A stretch of 64,000 nucleotides of DNA from Chryseobacterium gregarium DSM 19109 (GTDB lineage Bacteria > Bacteroidota > Bacteroidia > Flavobacteriales > Weeksellaceae): assembly GCF_000430845.1 (NCBI RefSeq), contig NZ_AUMU01000003.1, positions 124,001 through 188,000 on the forward strand, read 5' to 3'. A program made the position numbers and the translations under genes. Each line of letters starts with the position of its first letter. The first letter of the stretch is position 1. Below the pieces are notes generated by a model. The model saw only the letters and a program-made list of their open reading frames with translations, did not search any database and was not told the origin of the DNA. This document shows, piece after piece, positions 17,964 to 26,657 of the stretch.

Positions 17964-18461
17964 TTAATCTGCCTTATGAATTATGATCTCAGAAATATTT
18001 TTAACATATCTCCGCCCTGTTGCCTGATCACTGGGAGTAACGAGACTGATCCCGTCTTCTTTTTTCAAAGCGGAAACGCCGTCAGATTCCGTTACAACCA
18101 TGGCATTTTTCCCTGCTGTTGAATTAAACAGTTCATTCCAGGAATACACCACTTTATATCCGTCATCCGCTACGCAGACCAAATAAAATGTGCTGAGCTC
18201 TTTCGGAGATGAAACATTGAATTTTACCTGACTTAAAAGATCTTTAAGCCATACCCCTTTGAGGTTTTTCAGTGTCTTTTTAAATTCCATTTTATGATTC
18301 AGGATATCCAGGCTTTTGATTTCATGGACGGTATATTTATTTAAATCTGTAAAAGAAACGGTGACAGGCTGCGCAATATCTCCTTTGATCTGCAGGGATG
18401 AAGCATGCTGTGCTTTTATAGTTGCCGTCAGGAACAGCAGAATTGTTACAATGTATTTCAT
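17964..18461 (-). CDS. Small exported protein of the SUOX-like molybdopterin-binding fold
   Basis: 165 residues with an N-terminal signal peptide (YIVTILLFLTATIKA-Q). The mature part follows the pattern of short proteins annotated as oxidoreductase molybdopterin-binding domain: LQIKGDIAQPVTVSFTDL, KNLKGVWLKDLLSQV, YLVCVADDGYKVVYSWNEL, KEDGISLVTPSD, RYVKNISEI. It is much shorter than sulfite oxidase and has no haem or dimerisation domain. Whether the Cys in VCVADDGY ligates Mo is uncertain, since many short relatives lack it. Its place inside a cofactor operon supports some molybdopterin-linked role, for example a periplasmic carrier or a minimal oxidoreductase. That is inference. Confidence 0.75.
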   Translation of the reverse strand: MKYIVTILLFLTATIKAQHASSLQIKGDIAQPVTVSFTDLNKYTVHEIKSLDILNHKMEFKKTLKNLKGVWLKDLLSQVKFNVSSPKELSTFYLVCVADDGYKVVYSWNELFNSTAGKNAMVVTESDGVSALKKEDGISLVTPSDQATGRRYVKNISEIIIHKAD

Positions 18462-18464
18462 GAA

Positions 18465-19199
18465 TTACGCTTTTGTCAGTAAAAGTTTGTAGGAAGCCAT
18501 GAGCAATACTGTTGCCAGTACGTATTTTAAAACATTCTGATTGAATTTTTTCGATCCGAAATAAGCACCCAATAATCCGCCCGTAAAGGCTACTATTACA
18601 TACATCATCATATTATCGGTAAAATGAATCCCCTGGGTAAGCATCCCTCCCAGCCCGGAAAGAGAATTTACAAATATAAATGCCGCACTTATGGCAGCGG
18701 TCTGTTTCTGGTTGGTCCATTTAAGCAGAAGCAGGATGGGGGAAAGAATGATGCCGCCTCCGATACCAATCATTCCGGATAATAAGCCGACAATCCCGCC
18801 GGTGATTACGGCCACCGCCATATTCTGTTCTTTAAGTTCATGGTCTTCCGCATTCCTGAAAAAGAAAAACCGGATAATCGGGAACAGCAGCAGTATACCC
18901 AGGATCCTTTTGTAAATATTTTCTTCCACGGTAATCATCCCACCTATAAATGCCAGCGGAACGGATGCCGCTGCAATAGGAATAAAAAGTTTCCTGATAA
19001 AATATCCGCCGCGGTAGTATTGGATAAAGGAAGTGAGCGACACAAAAAGGTTCAGCACCAAAGCCGTCGGTTTCATTTCCTCGGGGGCCACCCCATAAAG
19101 GGCCATTAACGCAAGATATCCGCTCGCCCCTCCATGGCCTACCGCAGCATAAAAAAACGCAACGGCGAACAGAATGCCATAAAATAATTCTATACTCAT
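18465..19199 (-). CDS. TauE/SafE (TSUP) family membrane transporter
   Basis: 244 residues with about eight hydrophobic helices. Family marks are the two glycine-rich repeats, near the start (FFYAAVGHGGASGYLALMAL) and in the middle (GLLSGMIGIGGGIILSPILL), each followed by an ALVLNLFVS- or AISAAFIFVNS-type helix. TauE/SafE proteins move sulfite, sulfonates or other organosulfur anions. Here it lies between moeA and the SUOX-fold gene inside the cofactor operon, three bases from the latter. Sulfur-anion export, or uptake of an oxyanion such as molybdate (no modABC genes are visible), are both possible. The first is better supported by family knowledge. Confidence 0.9.
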   Translation of the reverse strand: MSIELFYGILFAVAFFYAAVGHGGASGYLALMALYGVAPEEMKPTALVLNLFVSLTSFIQYYRGGYFIRKLFIPIAAASVPLAFIGGMITVEENIYKRILGILLLFPIIRFFFFRNAEDHELKEQNMAVAVITGGIVGLLSGMIGIGGGIILSPILLLLKWTNQKQTAAISAAFIFVNSLSGLGGMLTQGIHFTDNMMMYVIVAFTGGLLGAYFGSKKFNQNVLKYVLATVLLMASYKLLLTKA

Positions 19200-19235
19200 T
19201 AATTTCTTTATTTTTTAATGCAATCAAAATAACAA

Positions 19236-20420
19236 TTATATCGGTAATAAATGGACTTCTACCCGATCTCCTTTCAAACATCCTGTAGAGTCTTCCGGCA
19301 GCACGATGAAACAGTTTGCCTGGGCAAATGAATGAAGCCGGTATGATTCCTGTGCATACAGCGGACTTACTTCTTCCTGCTCTTCATCATAATACGCTTT
19401 CAGGAAATGCGTCAGCCCGGCAGATTTTTTATAATCATTAGAAACGATTGCTTCTTTTTTCTTTACTGAATTTTTTAGCCCCGTTAACTGTTCAAGGGCC
19501 GGTAAAACGTATTCGTAGAAACACGTCAATGATGAAGACGGATTCCCGGGAAGACCGAATATCAGTTTGTCATCTTTCGTCCCGAAAAACAAGGGTTTGC
19601 CGGGTTTCTGTTTTATTTTATGAAATTGCTGAATGACTCCGCACTGTTCCGCAGCTGCCGTCACAAAATCATAGTCGCCCACACTTACTCCGCCGTTTAG
19701 AAGGACCACATCGCTTACGGTTAATGCCTGTTTCAGAACCTGCATCAGTTCTTCAGGATGGTCCCCGGCAGTAAAAATCTGGATATCCGTAATCCCCGTT
19801 TTCCGCAAAGCAGCTTTAAGCTGAAATGAATTGGCTTCAAACACCTGTCCGAATACCAAGTCATGGCCCGGATCCTGCAATTCGTTTCCTGTAATAATAA
19901 TGGCTACAGCAGGCGGTACATATACCTCAACACGGTCATGCCCGATTCCTGCCAGAAAACCAATCGCTGCAGGCGAAAGATAAGTGCCTGCAGCCATAGC
20001 AGCTTCCCCTTTCCTCACTTCCGAGCCTTTAGGACGCACATTCAGGCCTGAGCTCAGGGCATCATCCGAAATCATCAGACGACCATTTTCAATTTTTATT
20101 TTTTCCTGCATCACTACCGTATCGGCCCCTTCAGGCAAAGGTGCACCAGTGAAGATTCTTGTGGCTTCGCCGGTTTCAATGGTCAGCAACTGTGAAGTTC
20201 CGGCGGCCATTTCGCCTTTTATCATCAGCGGATTGTTCCGGTCTTCAAATTTCAGTGCATAGCCGTCCATTGATGATTGGGGGAACGCAGGAATATCAGT
20301 ACGTGCCGTAATATCTGAAGAGACAACCAGCCCTGCAGCTTTTGAAAGCGGGACTAAAGCCGTTTTTTTCGTCGGTATATTCTGTAAAATAATCTGTTGT
20401 GCTTCTTGTACTGAAATCAT
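19236..20420 (-). CDS. moeA: Molybdopterin molybdenumtransferase
   Basis: 394 residues. Inserts molybdate into adenylylated molybdopterin, the step after the MogA domain at 15270. Family motifs: IPAFPQSSMDGYAL (~43-56), GTSQLLTIETGEATRIFTGAPLPEGADTVV-type region in domain II (cofactor site), GGVSVGDYDFV, FFGTKDDKLIFGLPGNPSSSL and the C-terminal domain IV. Length and domain order are normal. Its start overlaps the end of the mocA-like gene by four bases. Confidence 0.96.
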   Translation of the reverse strand: MISVQEAQQIILQNIPTKKTALVPLSKAAGLVVSSDITARTDIPAFPQSSMDGYALKFEDRNNPLMIKGEMAAGTSQLLTIETGEATRIFTGAPLPEGADTVVMQEKIKIENGRLMISDDALSSGLNVRPKGSEVRKGEAAMAAGTYLSPAAIGFLAGIGHDRVEVYVPPAVAIIITGNELQDPGHDLVFGQVFEANSFQLKAALRKTGITDIQIFTAGDHPEELMQVLKQALTVSDVVLLNGGVSVGDYDFVTAAAEQCGVIQQFHKIKQKPGKPLFFGTKDDKLIFGLPGNPSSSLTCFYEYVLPALEQLTGLKNSVKKKEAIVSNDYKKSAGLTHFLKAYYDEEQEEVSPLYAQESYRLHSFAQANCFIVLPEDSTGCLKGDRVEVHLLPI

Positions 20421-21007
20421 TGGTTGTTAATAAGTTTTTGATAATCTTCCGGAGTATCGATATCCACGGATCCTTTTTCAAACATCACCTGTCCGACATC
20501 ATCCCGGTATTTTATAAGAAGTTTTTTGGCCCCTTCATGGCCATTCAGCTGAAATAAGTCACTGAAATAAGAACGGCTGAACAATACGGGGGTTCCCAAT
20601 GTGCCGGAATAGTGTGAAGCAATAATCCCTTTTGCTGATGACTGCCTTTTTTCGATCAGTTCTGAAAATACTGAGGCATTGATATTCGGCTGGTCGCAGA
20701 CGGTGATCAGGATATTTTGTGTTTCAGGATATGCTAACAGCATTTCATTCAAGCCTTTGTGAATGGATGAAGCCATGCCTTCCTGCCACTTTTCATTCTG
20801 TATGGTTCCGGCAGATCCGGTTTCTTTCTCGATTCCAGAATTTTCGTTTCCTGTAACGACTATAACTTTGGAACTCACGGCCAAAGCCTGTTCCACGGTA
20901 TGGCCCAGCAGCGTTTTGCCCTGATAATCCAGAAGCTGTTTTGGCTGCCCTAATCTTGATGAATTTCCTGCGGCCAGGATAATGATTCCGGTATTCTCCT
21001 GTGTCAT
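20417..21007 (-). CDS. MocA-like molybdopterin nucleotidyltransferase
   Basis: 196 residues, single GTP/CTP-transferase domain. The N-terminal loop reads LAAGNSSRLGQPKQLL. The LAAGxSxRxGxPKQLL form is typical of MocA, which makes molybdopterin cytosine dinucleotide for PaoABC- and CoxL-type enzymes; MobA, the guanylyltransferase, normally has LAGGxSxRMGxDK. VCDQPNINASVFSEL carries the metal-binding Asp, and GTPVLFSRSYFSDLFQLNGHEGAK is also family-like. The choice of MocA over MobA agrees with two molybdenum-hydroxylase operons next door. It overlaps moaA and moeA by four bases on each side. Confidence 0.88.
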   Translation of the reverse strand: MTQENTGIIILAAGNSSRLGQPKQLLDYQGKTLLGHTVEQALAVSSKVIVVTGNENSGIEKETGSAGTIQNEKWQEGMASSIHKGLNEMLLAYPETQNILITVCDQPNINASVFSELIEKRQSSAKGIIASHYSGTLGTPVLFSRSYFSDLFQLNGHEGAKKLLIKYRDDVGQVMFEKGSVDIDTPEDYQKLINNQ

Positions 21008-21984
21008 CCTCCAATGGTTATCATGCTTCGGTTATCCAGTGTGCTGGTATCAATATCCTGAAAAACCCCTGAAAACTGTCCTCCCAATGCCTTGTGTTTT
21101 GCTTTGATGGTACCTTCTATCAACGGCATGATTTCTTCCCCCCTCCGTAAAGCACTTAAAAGATCCATTTCTCCTTTTGAAAACAGGCAGTTTTTGAGTT
21201 TACCGTCTGCGGTAAGCCGGATCCTGTTGCAGGAAGAGCAGAAAGGAGCGGTCATGGTGCTGATTACGGCAAAATTTCCGGCAAAACCGGGTATTTTGAA
21301 TTTCTTGGCTGTATCATGGGCTTCCGGTTCGATAGCGAAAATATCATACCGGCTCTGTACTTCTGCCAGTATTTCTTCGAGTGTAAATACCTGATTGCTT
21401 GTCCAGCGGTTACCGCTGAACGGCATAAATTCAATGAAACGGACTTCTATCTGAGAATCCCGCGTCATTTCTATAAAATCAAGGATTTCGTCATCATTCA
21501 ATCCTTTCATCAATACAACGTTAATCTTAACGCGGAAATTATTCTGGATCAGCAGATTGATATTGTCCCTGACTTTCTGAAAAAGGTCTCTTCGGGTGAT
21601 TTTTTTAAATTTTTCGGCGTCAAGGGTATCCAGGCTTATGTTAATAGTTCTCACCTGAGCTGACACCAAGTTGTCCATCATTTCATTAATCCGTACGCCG
21701 TTGGTCGTGATCGCTAATTCAATGCCCAGTTGCCCTAATTTATCAATGATTACCGGGGCATCTTTTCTTACCAGAGGCTCACCGCCTGTCAGTCTTATTT
21801 TTTTTACGCCGTGCGATACGAAAAGTTTTGCTATGGTTTCTATTTCATCCGGCTGCATGAGTTTTGCAGCGGGTGCAAAAGCATATTTCTCATCCGGCAT
21901 ACAGTAGAAACACCGCAGGTTGCAGTTGTCTGTAAGTGAGATCCGAAGATAGTCGTGTACGCGTCCGAAAGTATCCGTTATCAT
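21004..21984 (-). CDS. moaA: GTP 3',8-cyclase
   Basis: 326 residues. Radical SAM enzyme for the first step of molybdenum cofactor synthesis. The N-terminal cluster motif CNLRCFYC has Cys21, Cys25, Cys28. The C-terminal substrate-binding 4Fe-4S cluster ligands appear in FCSSCNRIRLTADGKLKNC. RLTGGEPLVRKD is the SAM-binding glycine motif, and the protein ends in Gly-Gly (MITIGG), which is needed for activity in characterised MoaA. Length is normal. Six bases follow xdhC, and its stop overlaps the start of the mocA-like gene. Confidence 0.97.
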   Translation of the reverse strand: MITDTFGRVHDYLRISLTDNCNLRCFYCMPDEKYAFAPAAKLMQPDEIETIAKLFVSHGVKKIRLTGGEPLVRKDAPVIIDKLGQLGIELAITTNGVRINEMMDNLVSAQVRTINISLDTLDAEKFKKITRRDLFQKVRDNINLLIQNNFRVKINVVLMKGLNDDEILDFIEMTRDSQIEVRFIEFMPFSGNRWTSNQVFTLEEILAEVQSRYDIFAIEPEAHDTAKKFKIPGFAGNFAVISTMTAPFCSSCNRIRLTADGKLKNCLFSKGEMDLLSALRRGEEIMPLIEGTIKAKHKALGGQFSGVFQDIDTSTLDNRSMITIGG

Positions 21985-21990
21985 TATATT

Positions 21991-23124
21991 TTATTTGTCA
22001 CAATCACCATGAACGGCATTATGAATTTTATCTGTCTTATATCTCAAGGAGCTTCCTTTTCTATCCTCCAGTACTGCTTTGATTTCCGAAATTATCGAAA
22101 GGGCGATCTCTTCTGAGGTTTCCGCCCCTATATCGAGGCCTACGGGGCCATACATCCTTTCCAGGTGTTGCGGCGTGACAGCAAATCCTTCATTTTCAAG
22201 GTCATCAATCATCCGGTTCAGCTTTGTTTTTGGTCCCAGGATCCCGATATAACGGCTGTTGCTATGGGTAAGTAAATCTCTCAGCACTGTCAGGTCATAC
22301 CGGTAATTGTGGGTCATCAGGACAAAGAATGTATGATCATCTATAACCCTATCATTCAGGAAATCTTCTGCTGCGGTTACCTTTACTGTTTTTGCACACG
22401 GAAACCTTTTTGTCGTAGCGTGTGCAGGCCTTCCTTCTCCGACGGTTACTTCCCAGCCCAGTACCGATGCAATTTTCGTTAACGGTTTTACATCATTTCC
22501 GGCACCTGCAATAATGAGTGATACGGCCGGTGCCATATATTCAATCAATGCCTCGCAATCTTCTCCTTCATAGGTTATGCTTTTACTAAGGGTAACCTTA
22601 TTTTCAAATGTTTTACGAATGTCGCCTAATAAAAAATCAAGTCCATCCCGTGATGCAGTCTGCCCGTCTTTTCTGTACATCAGTACCGTTCCCGGCTGTG
22701 CACTTCCTCTTACAAGTGAAAAAAGGCAGACCAATACGGCATCTTCCCGTCTGTCCACAATTTTTTCCAGCATCTTAACCGGATTCTGTGTATCACGTGC
22801 AAATATCGGTTCAAAAAGGATATGGACAATTCCGTTGCATCCCAGCTGTATACCGAAATCTGCATCTTCATCATTACTGGTATCATACGTAACGAGCTTA
22901 TTCTGCTGCTGCTGAATGGCCAGCAAAGCTTTTTTCAGGGCATCGCCTTCCAGGCATCCTCCGCTTATGGCTCCGGTTAACTGTCCGTCTTCCGTAACCA
23001 GCATGCGGGCTCCGGGCTGCCTGTAGGAAGATCCCGTAACCTTGACCACAGTCGCGAGGGCCGTTTTCGTGCCTTCTGCTTCTGCTTTACGGTAAGCCCT
23101 GATGATATCATTAATCTCTTTCAT
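21991..23124 (-). CDS. xdhC: XdhC-family molybdenum hydroxylase maturation factor
   Basis: 377 residues. XdhC/PaoD proteins bind the finished cofactor, protect it during sulfuration and deliver it to the apo-hydroxylase. Visible: the N-terminal XdhC/CoxI domain (LATVVKVTGSSYRQPGARMLV, GAISGGCLEGD) and the C-terminal Rossmann-like domain (VSLIIAGAGNDVKPL, RYIGILGPKTK, GLDIGAETSEEIALSIISEI). First gene of the ten-gene cofactor operon. One factor may have to serve both hydroxylase operons, since neither carries its own copy here. A 16-bp palindrome lies 40 bases upstream. Confidence 0.94.
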   Translation of the reverse strand: MKEINDIIRAYRKAEAEGTKTALATVVKVTGSSYRQPGARMLVTEDGQLTGAISGGCLEGDALKKALLAIQQQQNKLVTYDTSNDEDADFGIQLGCNGIVHILFEPIFARDTQNPVKMLEKIVDRREDAVLVCLFSLVRGSAQPGTVLMYRKDGQTASRDGLDFLLGDIRKTFENKVTLSKSITYEGEDCEALIEYMAPAVSLIIAGAGNDVKPLTKIASVLGWEVTVGEGRPAHATTKRFPCAKTVKVTAAEDFLNDRVIDDHTFFVLMTHNYRYDLTVLRDLLTHSNSRYIGILGPKTKLNRMIDDLENEGFAVTPQHLERMYGPVGLDIGAETSEEIALSIISEIKAVLEDRKGSSLRYKTDKIHNAVHGDCDK

Positions 23125-23163
23125 AAAACCTTTTGGGATAACGGCCTGATCACTTCTTTGAAT

Positions 23164-23179
23164 GTAACTGATCGGTTAC
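23164..23179. promoter_or_regulatory. 16-bp near-perfect palindrome upstream of the cofactor operon
   Basis: GTAACTGATCGGTTAC: the outer five bases on each side are exact complements, GATC is central, and only one pair (T against G) departs from perfect symmetry. It lies 40-55 bases before the xdhC start codon, within the 201-base gap between xdhC and the iorB-like gene. Dimeric regulators of the Crp/Fnr or TetR type bind sites of this size. No regulator gene is adjacent, and I did not find the same site before paoA or the 2Fe-2S gene at 26613. Confidence 0.4.
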
Positions 23180-23325
23180 CGGTATTGATTGTCTCCTATA
23201 CTTATCAAAAATTAAGCAAATGTTCAGCCTTACCTTATAAAAAACTTTAATTATCTAAAGTTCATCAATAAATCCTACGTGTTTCCAGCTTATAAACATT
23301 GGTATCTTATCTGCTGACGTCTGCA

Positions 23326-25476
23326 TTATATCTTTAGCAGATCGAACGGCAGGGTTCTTATCCTTTTTCCGGTCAGGTCAAAAACAGCATTCGCCAGTGC
23401 GGGAGCAAATGGAGGCAATCCCGGTTCTCCAACCCCTCCGGCATCTTCTTTATTTTCCATGATATGTACTTCAATGGGTGGAATATCATAAATCCGCGGA
23501 AGCTGGTAGGAATGGAAATTGGCTTTATCTGCCATACCGTCTGTAAAAGTCTGTGCATCCATGGTTGCTGCGCCCAGCGCCATTACAATAGAACCTTCCA
23601 CTTGGGCTTCGATAATGTCAGGGTTGACATACCATCCGCAATCGATTACGGCCCATACTTTATCGATCTTCACGCCTCCTCCTTTCTGTTTTGAAACCTT
23701 GACCACCTGGCCTACGGTACTGTCAAAACATTCGGTAATGGCAATCCCGTATCCTTTATGCTGAGCGTTATTTTTCCAACGGCTGACTTCTTTCAGCCTG
23801 TCGATCAGCTTCCGGGTCCGTTCGTTATCCATGTGTATTCTCCTGAATTCCAACGGATCCATATTCATCTGATGGGCAATTTCATCCATAAAGCTTTCAT
23901 AGGCAAAACCGTTGGTTGATGCATATACGGATCTCCACCACAATACCGGTACCGGGGTTTCAAAAGGAATATCAGAGAATTTAATATTTTTTATCGACTT
24001 AAAATAAGGTTCCATGAAACCTTCTGTTGTATTTTCGTTGGCTATACCGCGCTTCTTGTCTGACCAGTGCTTGATATTCTGCCCGACCATACGGAATTTC
24101 AGGTCTGTAAGCTTACCGTTTTCAATAATGCTTTCCCCCCTGTAGGAAACACCCGGCCTGAACGGCCCTTGGACTGCATCATCTTCCCTTGACCAGATGA
24201 CCTGCACCGGTGCATTGATCTTTTTGGAAATGGCCACGGCTTCATTGGGGTAATCGGTAAAAGCTTTACGCCCGAATCCGCCTCCCAAAAACGTCATATT
24301 TACAACAACATTTTTAGGGTCCATGCCGAATTCCTTTGCAATATCTTTCTGGATCCAGTCCGGTGCCTGGATCGGTCCCCAGATCTCAATTTTGTCTTTC
24401 CGGTAATGGGCGATACAATTTATGGGTTCCATTGCCAGATGTGACTGGTACGGAGTATGGTATACAGAATCTATCTTTTTCCTGTTGGCCCCAGCCTGTA
24501 TATTCACAACTCCCTGTTCTTTGGCAGGAAGGCCTTCTTCCTTCATCAAAAGCTCATAATGCTTTTCATATATTTTTTTTGTGCTGGTATGTTCGAAGCC
24601 CGAATCATCCCAGACTACCCTAAGGACTTTACGACCCTGGAGTGCCGCCCAGCTGTTGTCTGCGATAACAGCAACTCCTTCACGCTGCGTATCGTAGACT
24701 TTCATACTGATTTTGATAACGTCCCTGACCCCTTTTATTTTTCTGGCAGCCGTATCATCAAAACTGGCAACTTCCCCCCGCAGTCTCGGGTTTCTTTCCA
24801 CTGATGCGAACATCATGCCCGGAAGTCTTTTGTCCAGACCAAATACGGCAGCACCATTGGTTTTCAAAGGGGTGTCGATTCTTTTCAGCGGCTTGCCGAT
24901 AATCTTATATTCTGAGCGCTGTTTTAATGTTACTTTTTCCGGTGCAGGAAGCTGTGATGCCGCAAGCACCAGTTCGCCGTAATGCATCTTACGCCCGGAT
25001 TTTTCATGAACGATATTTCCGCTTTTGGCCATACATTCATTTACCGGGACTTTCCAGGTATTGGCTGCTGCCTGCCGGAGCATTTCTCTTGCCGTGGCAC
25101 TTAATTTCAACAGGTTTTTATAGGAAGTCCTGATGGTGGAACTTCCGCCGGTAATCTGGCTTCCGTATTTCGTGCTTCCCTGTGCAAATATCACTTCTAT
25201 CTGGCTGAGGTCTACCTCGAGCTCTTCTGCAATAATCTGGGGAACGGAGTGGTAAGACCCCTGCCCCATTTCCGCACGGTGATCTACCAAAGTAATCTTA
25301 CCGGAAGTATTAATGATGATCCATGAATTCATTTCCACACTTTCTGCCAATGCCGTTTCGGGCAGGATGACTTTTGCTGCCGAAACGGAAGGAAATATTC
25401 CGAGGCACAGTGCAGCACCTCCCAGACCGGCCAGCTGCAAAAATTTTCTTCTTGAAAGTTCTGATTCTTTAGACAT
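23326..25476 (-). CDS. Tat-exported molybdenum subunit, isoquinoline 1-oxidoreductase beta (IorB)-like
   Basis: 716 residues. The N-terminus has a twin-arginine signal (LSRRKFLQLAG, then a hydrophobic stretch), so the enzyme acts in the periplasm after folding with its cofactor. Molybdenum-hydroxylase motifs: VDHRAEMGQGSYHSVPQII (~60-78), ITGGSSTIRTSY, LGGGFGRKAFTDYPNEAV (~400) and the catalytic Glu (~684) in GGVGEPGLPP. In this family the a/b-hammerhead follows an N-terminal part of the Mo domain, which is the arrangement seen here (hammerhead ~205-290). It works with a 2Fe-2S protein and the cytochrome c encoded just upstream. Substrates are N-heterocycles or aldehydes; none is proven here. 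Confidence 0.92.
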   Translation of the reverse strand: MSKESELSRRKFLQLAGLGGAALCLGIFPSVSAAKVILPETALAESVEMNSWIIINTSGKITLVDHRAEMGQGSYHSVPQIIAEELEVDLSQIEVIFAQGSTKYGSQITGGSSTIRTSYKNLLKLSATAREMLRQAAANTWKVPVNECMAKSGNIVHEKSGRKMHYGELVLAASQLPAPEKVTLKQRSEYKIIGKPLKRIDTPLKTNGAAVFGLDKRLPGMMFASVERNPRLRGEVASFDDTAARKIKGVRDVIKISMKVYDTQREGVAVIADNSWAALQGRKVLRVVWDDSGFEHTSTKKIYEKHYELLMKEEGLPAKEQGVVNIQAGANRKKIDSVYHTPYQSHLAMEPINCIAHYRKDKIEIWGPIQAPDWIQKDIAKEFGMDPKNVVVNMTFLGGGFGRKAFTDYPNEAVAISKKINAPVQVIWSREDDAVQGPFRPGVSYRGESIIENGKLTDLKFRMVGQNIKHWSDKKRGIANENTTEGFMEPYFKSIKNIKFSDIPFETPVPVLWWRSVYASTNGFAYESFMDEIAHQMNMDPLEFRRIHMDNERTRKLIDRLKEVSRWKNNAQHKGYGIAITECFDSTVGQVVKVSKQKGGGVKIDKVWAVIDCGWYVNPDIIEAQVEGSIVMALGAATMDAQTFTDGMADKANFHSYQLPRIYDIPPIEVHIMENKEDAGGVGEPGLPPFAPALANAVFDLTGKRIRTLPFDLLKI

Positions 25477-25488
25477 AATTTTTCAGCA

Positions 25489-26127
25489 TTATTTTGCCGG
25501 GGCATAGGCGCCGGTTGTTAACCAGGTAATCCAGGCTTTTTTAAATTCTTTATGGGTCAAAGGCGGTTTCTTAAGGCCGTCTGCAGGATTAAATCCGGCA
25601 AGTACCAACTCATCATCTGCATGTTTGATAAGGTCTTCCATACTTTTATTCCCGTTCTCCTTTTTGTTCATGAGCTGCTTAGCCAGCTGATACGGGCTTT
25701 TCCCTTCAAAGACCATTTTCATATCCGCAGGTGGCAGATGCCATTTGGGACTGCCCGGCGGCATGTGGAGCCCGGGCGTATTTTCATCCTGATGGCAGTT
25801 GGCACATTTCATCGCATAAAGCCCTTTGCCATCCGGACCGCGTCTCGGGAACATCCTGTGAACGTGGCTGTCATCTCCCTGCAAAGGAATATCGCCTGCC
25901 GGATGGCAGTTCAGACAGCGCGGACTCATCAATACTTTATAGACGTCTCCAAAAGCTTTCACGGAAGCCACGCTGTCTTTCTTAACAACCGGAACAGTAG
26001 AATACATTACTTTGTTGTTCTGTGCAACCATTCCGAATGCGCTTACCGATGCCAGAATAACGAGAGCCCCTTCAAAAAAGGTTCTCAGCTTTATCTTTTT
26101 TTTACTGAAAAATGTTTTCATATCCAT
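25489..26127 (-). CDS. Membrane-anchored dihaem cytochrome c, electron acceptor of the IorAB-like enzyme
   Basis: 212 residues. A single N-terminal hydrophobic helix (~18-35) anchors or exports the protein. Two covalent haem motifs are present: CLNCH (71-75) and CANCH (108-112), with Met residues in HMPPGSP and PPADMKM as possible axial ligands. The spacing and the surrounding GDIPLQGDDSHVH and GPDGKGLYAMKC match small cytochromes annotated as isoquinoline 1-oxidoreductase subunits. It sits between the 2Fe-2S and Mo subunit genes (18- and 12-base gaps). The likely route is Mo to Fe-S to this cytochrome to the respiratory chain. Confidence 0.9.
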   Translation of the reverse strand: MDMKTFFSKKKIKLRTFFEGALVILASVSAFGMVAQNNKVMYSTVPVVKKDSVASVKAFGDVYKVLMSPRCLNCHPAGDIPLQGDDSHVHRMFPRRGPDGKGLYAMKCANCHQDENTPGLHMPPGSPKWHLPPADMKMVFEGKSPYQLAKQLMNKKENGNKSMEDLIKHADDELVLAGFNPADGLKKPPLTHKEFKKAWITWLTTGAYAPAK

Positions 26128-26145
26128 TTTCTTTATCTGTTCCCG

Positions 26146-26613
26146 TTAAACGTTTCCTTTTTTCTGAATATCCGCAGCAATTTTAATGGCTTTCCTGATC
26201 CGCGGATAGGTTCCGCAACGGCATAGGTTTCCCGCCATGGCGATATCAATATCCTCGTCGGTCGGGGAAGGATTTTCCTTTAACAGAACCACAGCTGCCA
26301 TGATCTGCCCGGAATGGCAGTAGCCGCACTGCGGAACATCAATATCCTGCCATGCCTTCTGTACCGGATGGTCATTATGCTGTGACAGCCCTTCAATGGT
26401 AACGATCTTTTTGCCTACCGCCCTTTTTGCCTTGGTAACACAAGACCTTACCGCATCACCATCCAGGTGAAGCATGCATGCCCCGCACTGGGCAACACCG
26501 CATCCGAACTTAGTCCCCGTAAGGCCGAGAATATCCCTGACTACCCATAAGATGGGCATATCTTCGCTGATATCAAGCTCGTGATTATTTCCGTTAATAT
26601 TTAATGAAATCAT
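26146..26613 (-). CDS. 2Fe-2S subunit, isoquinoline 1-oxidoreductase alpha (IorA)-like
   Basis: 155 residues from ATG 26613; the frame extends two codons to a TTG at 26619, which I do not prefer. Two 2Fe-2S sites: Cys38, Cys43, Cys46, Cys58 ([16 protein letters not shown]) and the C-terminal set in [11 protein letters not shown] and GNLCRCG. No signal peptide; such subunits reach the periplasm by riding with the Tat-tagged Mo subunit. First gene of the operon 2Fe-2S, cytochrome c, Mo subunit. A minus-strand TATATTTG box (26650-26657) lies ~37 bases upstream and may be its -7 element. Confidence 0.93.
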   Translation of the reverse strand: MISLNINGNNHELDISEDMPILWVVRDILGLTGTKFGCGVAQCGACMLHLDGDAVRSCVTKAKRAVGKKIVTIEGLSQHNDHPVQKAWQDIDVPQCGYCHSGQIMAAVVLLKENPSPTDEDIDIAMAGNLCRCGTYPRIRKAIKIAADIQKKGNV

Positions 26614-26649
26614 ATCCAATTGTTTAACGTTTTAAAATTTTGTTATTAG

Positions 26650-26657
26650 CAAATATA
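26650..26657 (-). promoter_or_regulatory. TATATTTG -7 box for the IorA-like operon
   Basis: Exact match to the Bacteroidota TAnnTTTG element on the minus strand, 37 bases before the start codon. A TTG occurs upstream, but at ~32 bases it is too far for a standard -33 element. Confidence 0.4.

Noticed and set aside
20417..21007. Reading this gene as MobA (guanylyltransferase)
   Set aside because: The nucleotide loop is LAAGxSxRxGxPKQLL, the MocA form, and the neighbours are molybdenum hydroxylases that use the cytosine form.
25552..26226. A 224-codon plus-strand frame opposite the dihaem cytochrome
   Set aside because: The minus strand has two CxxCH motifs and an operon context; the antisense frame crosses gene boundaries without any motif.
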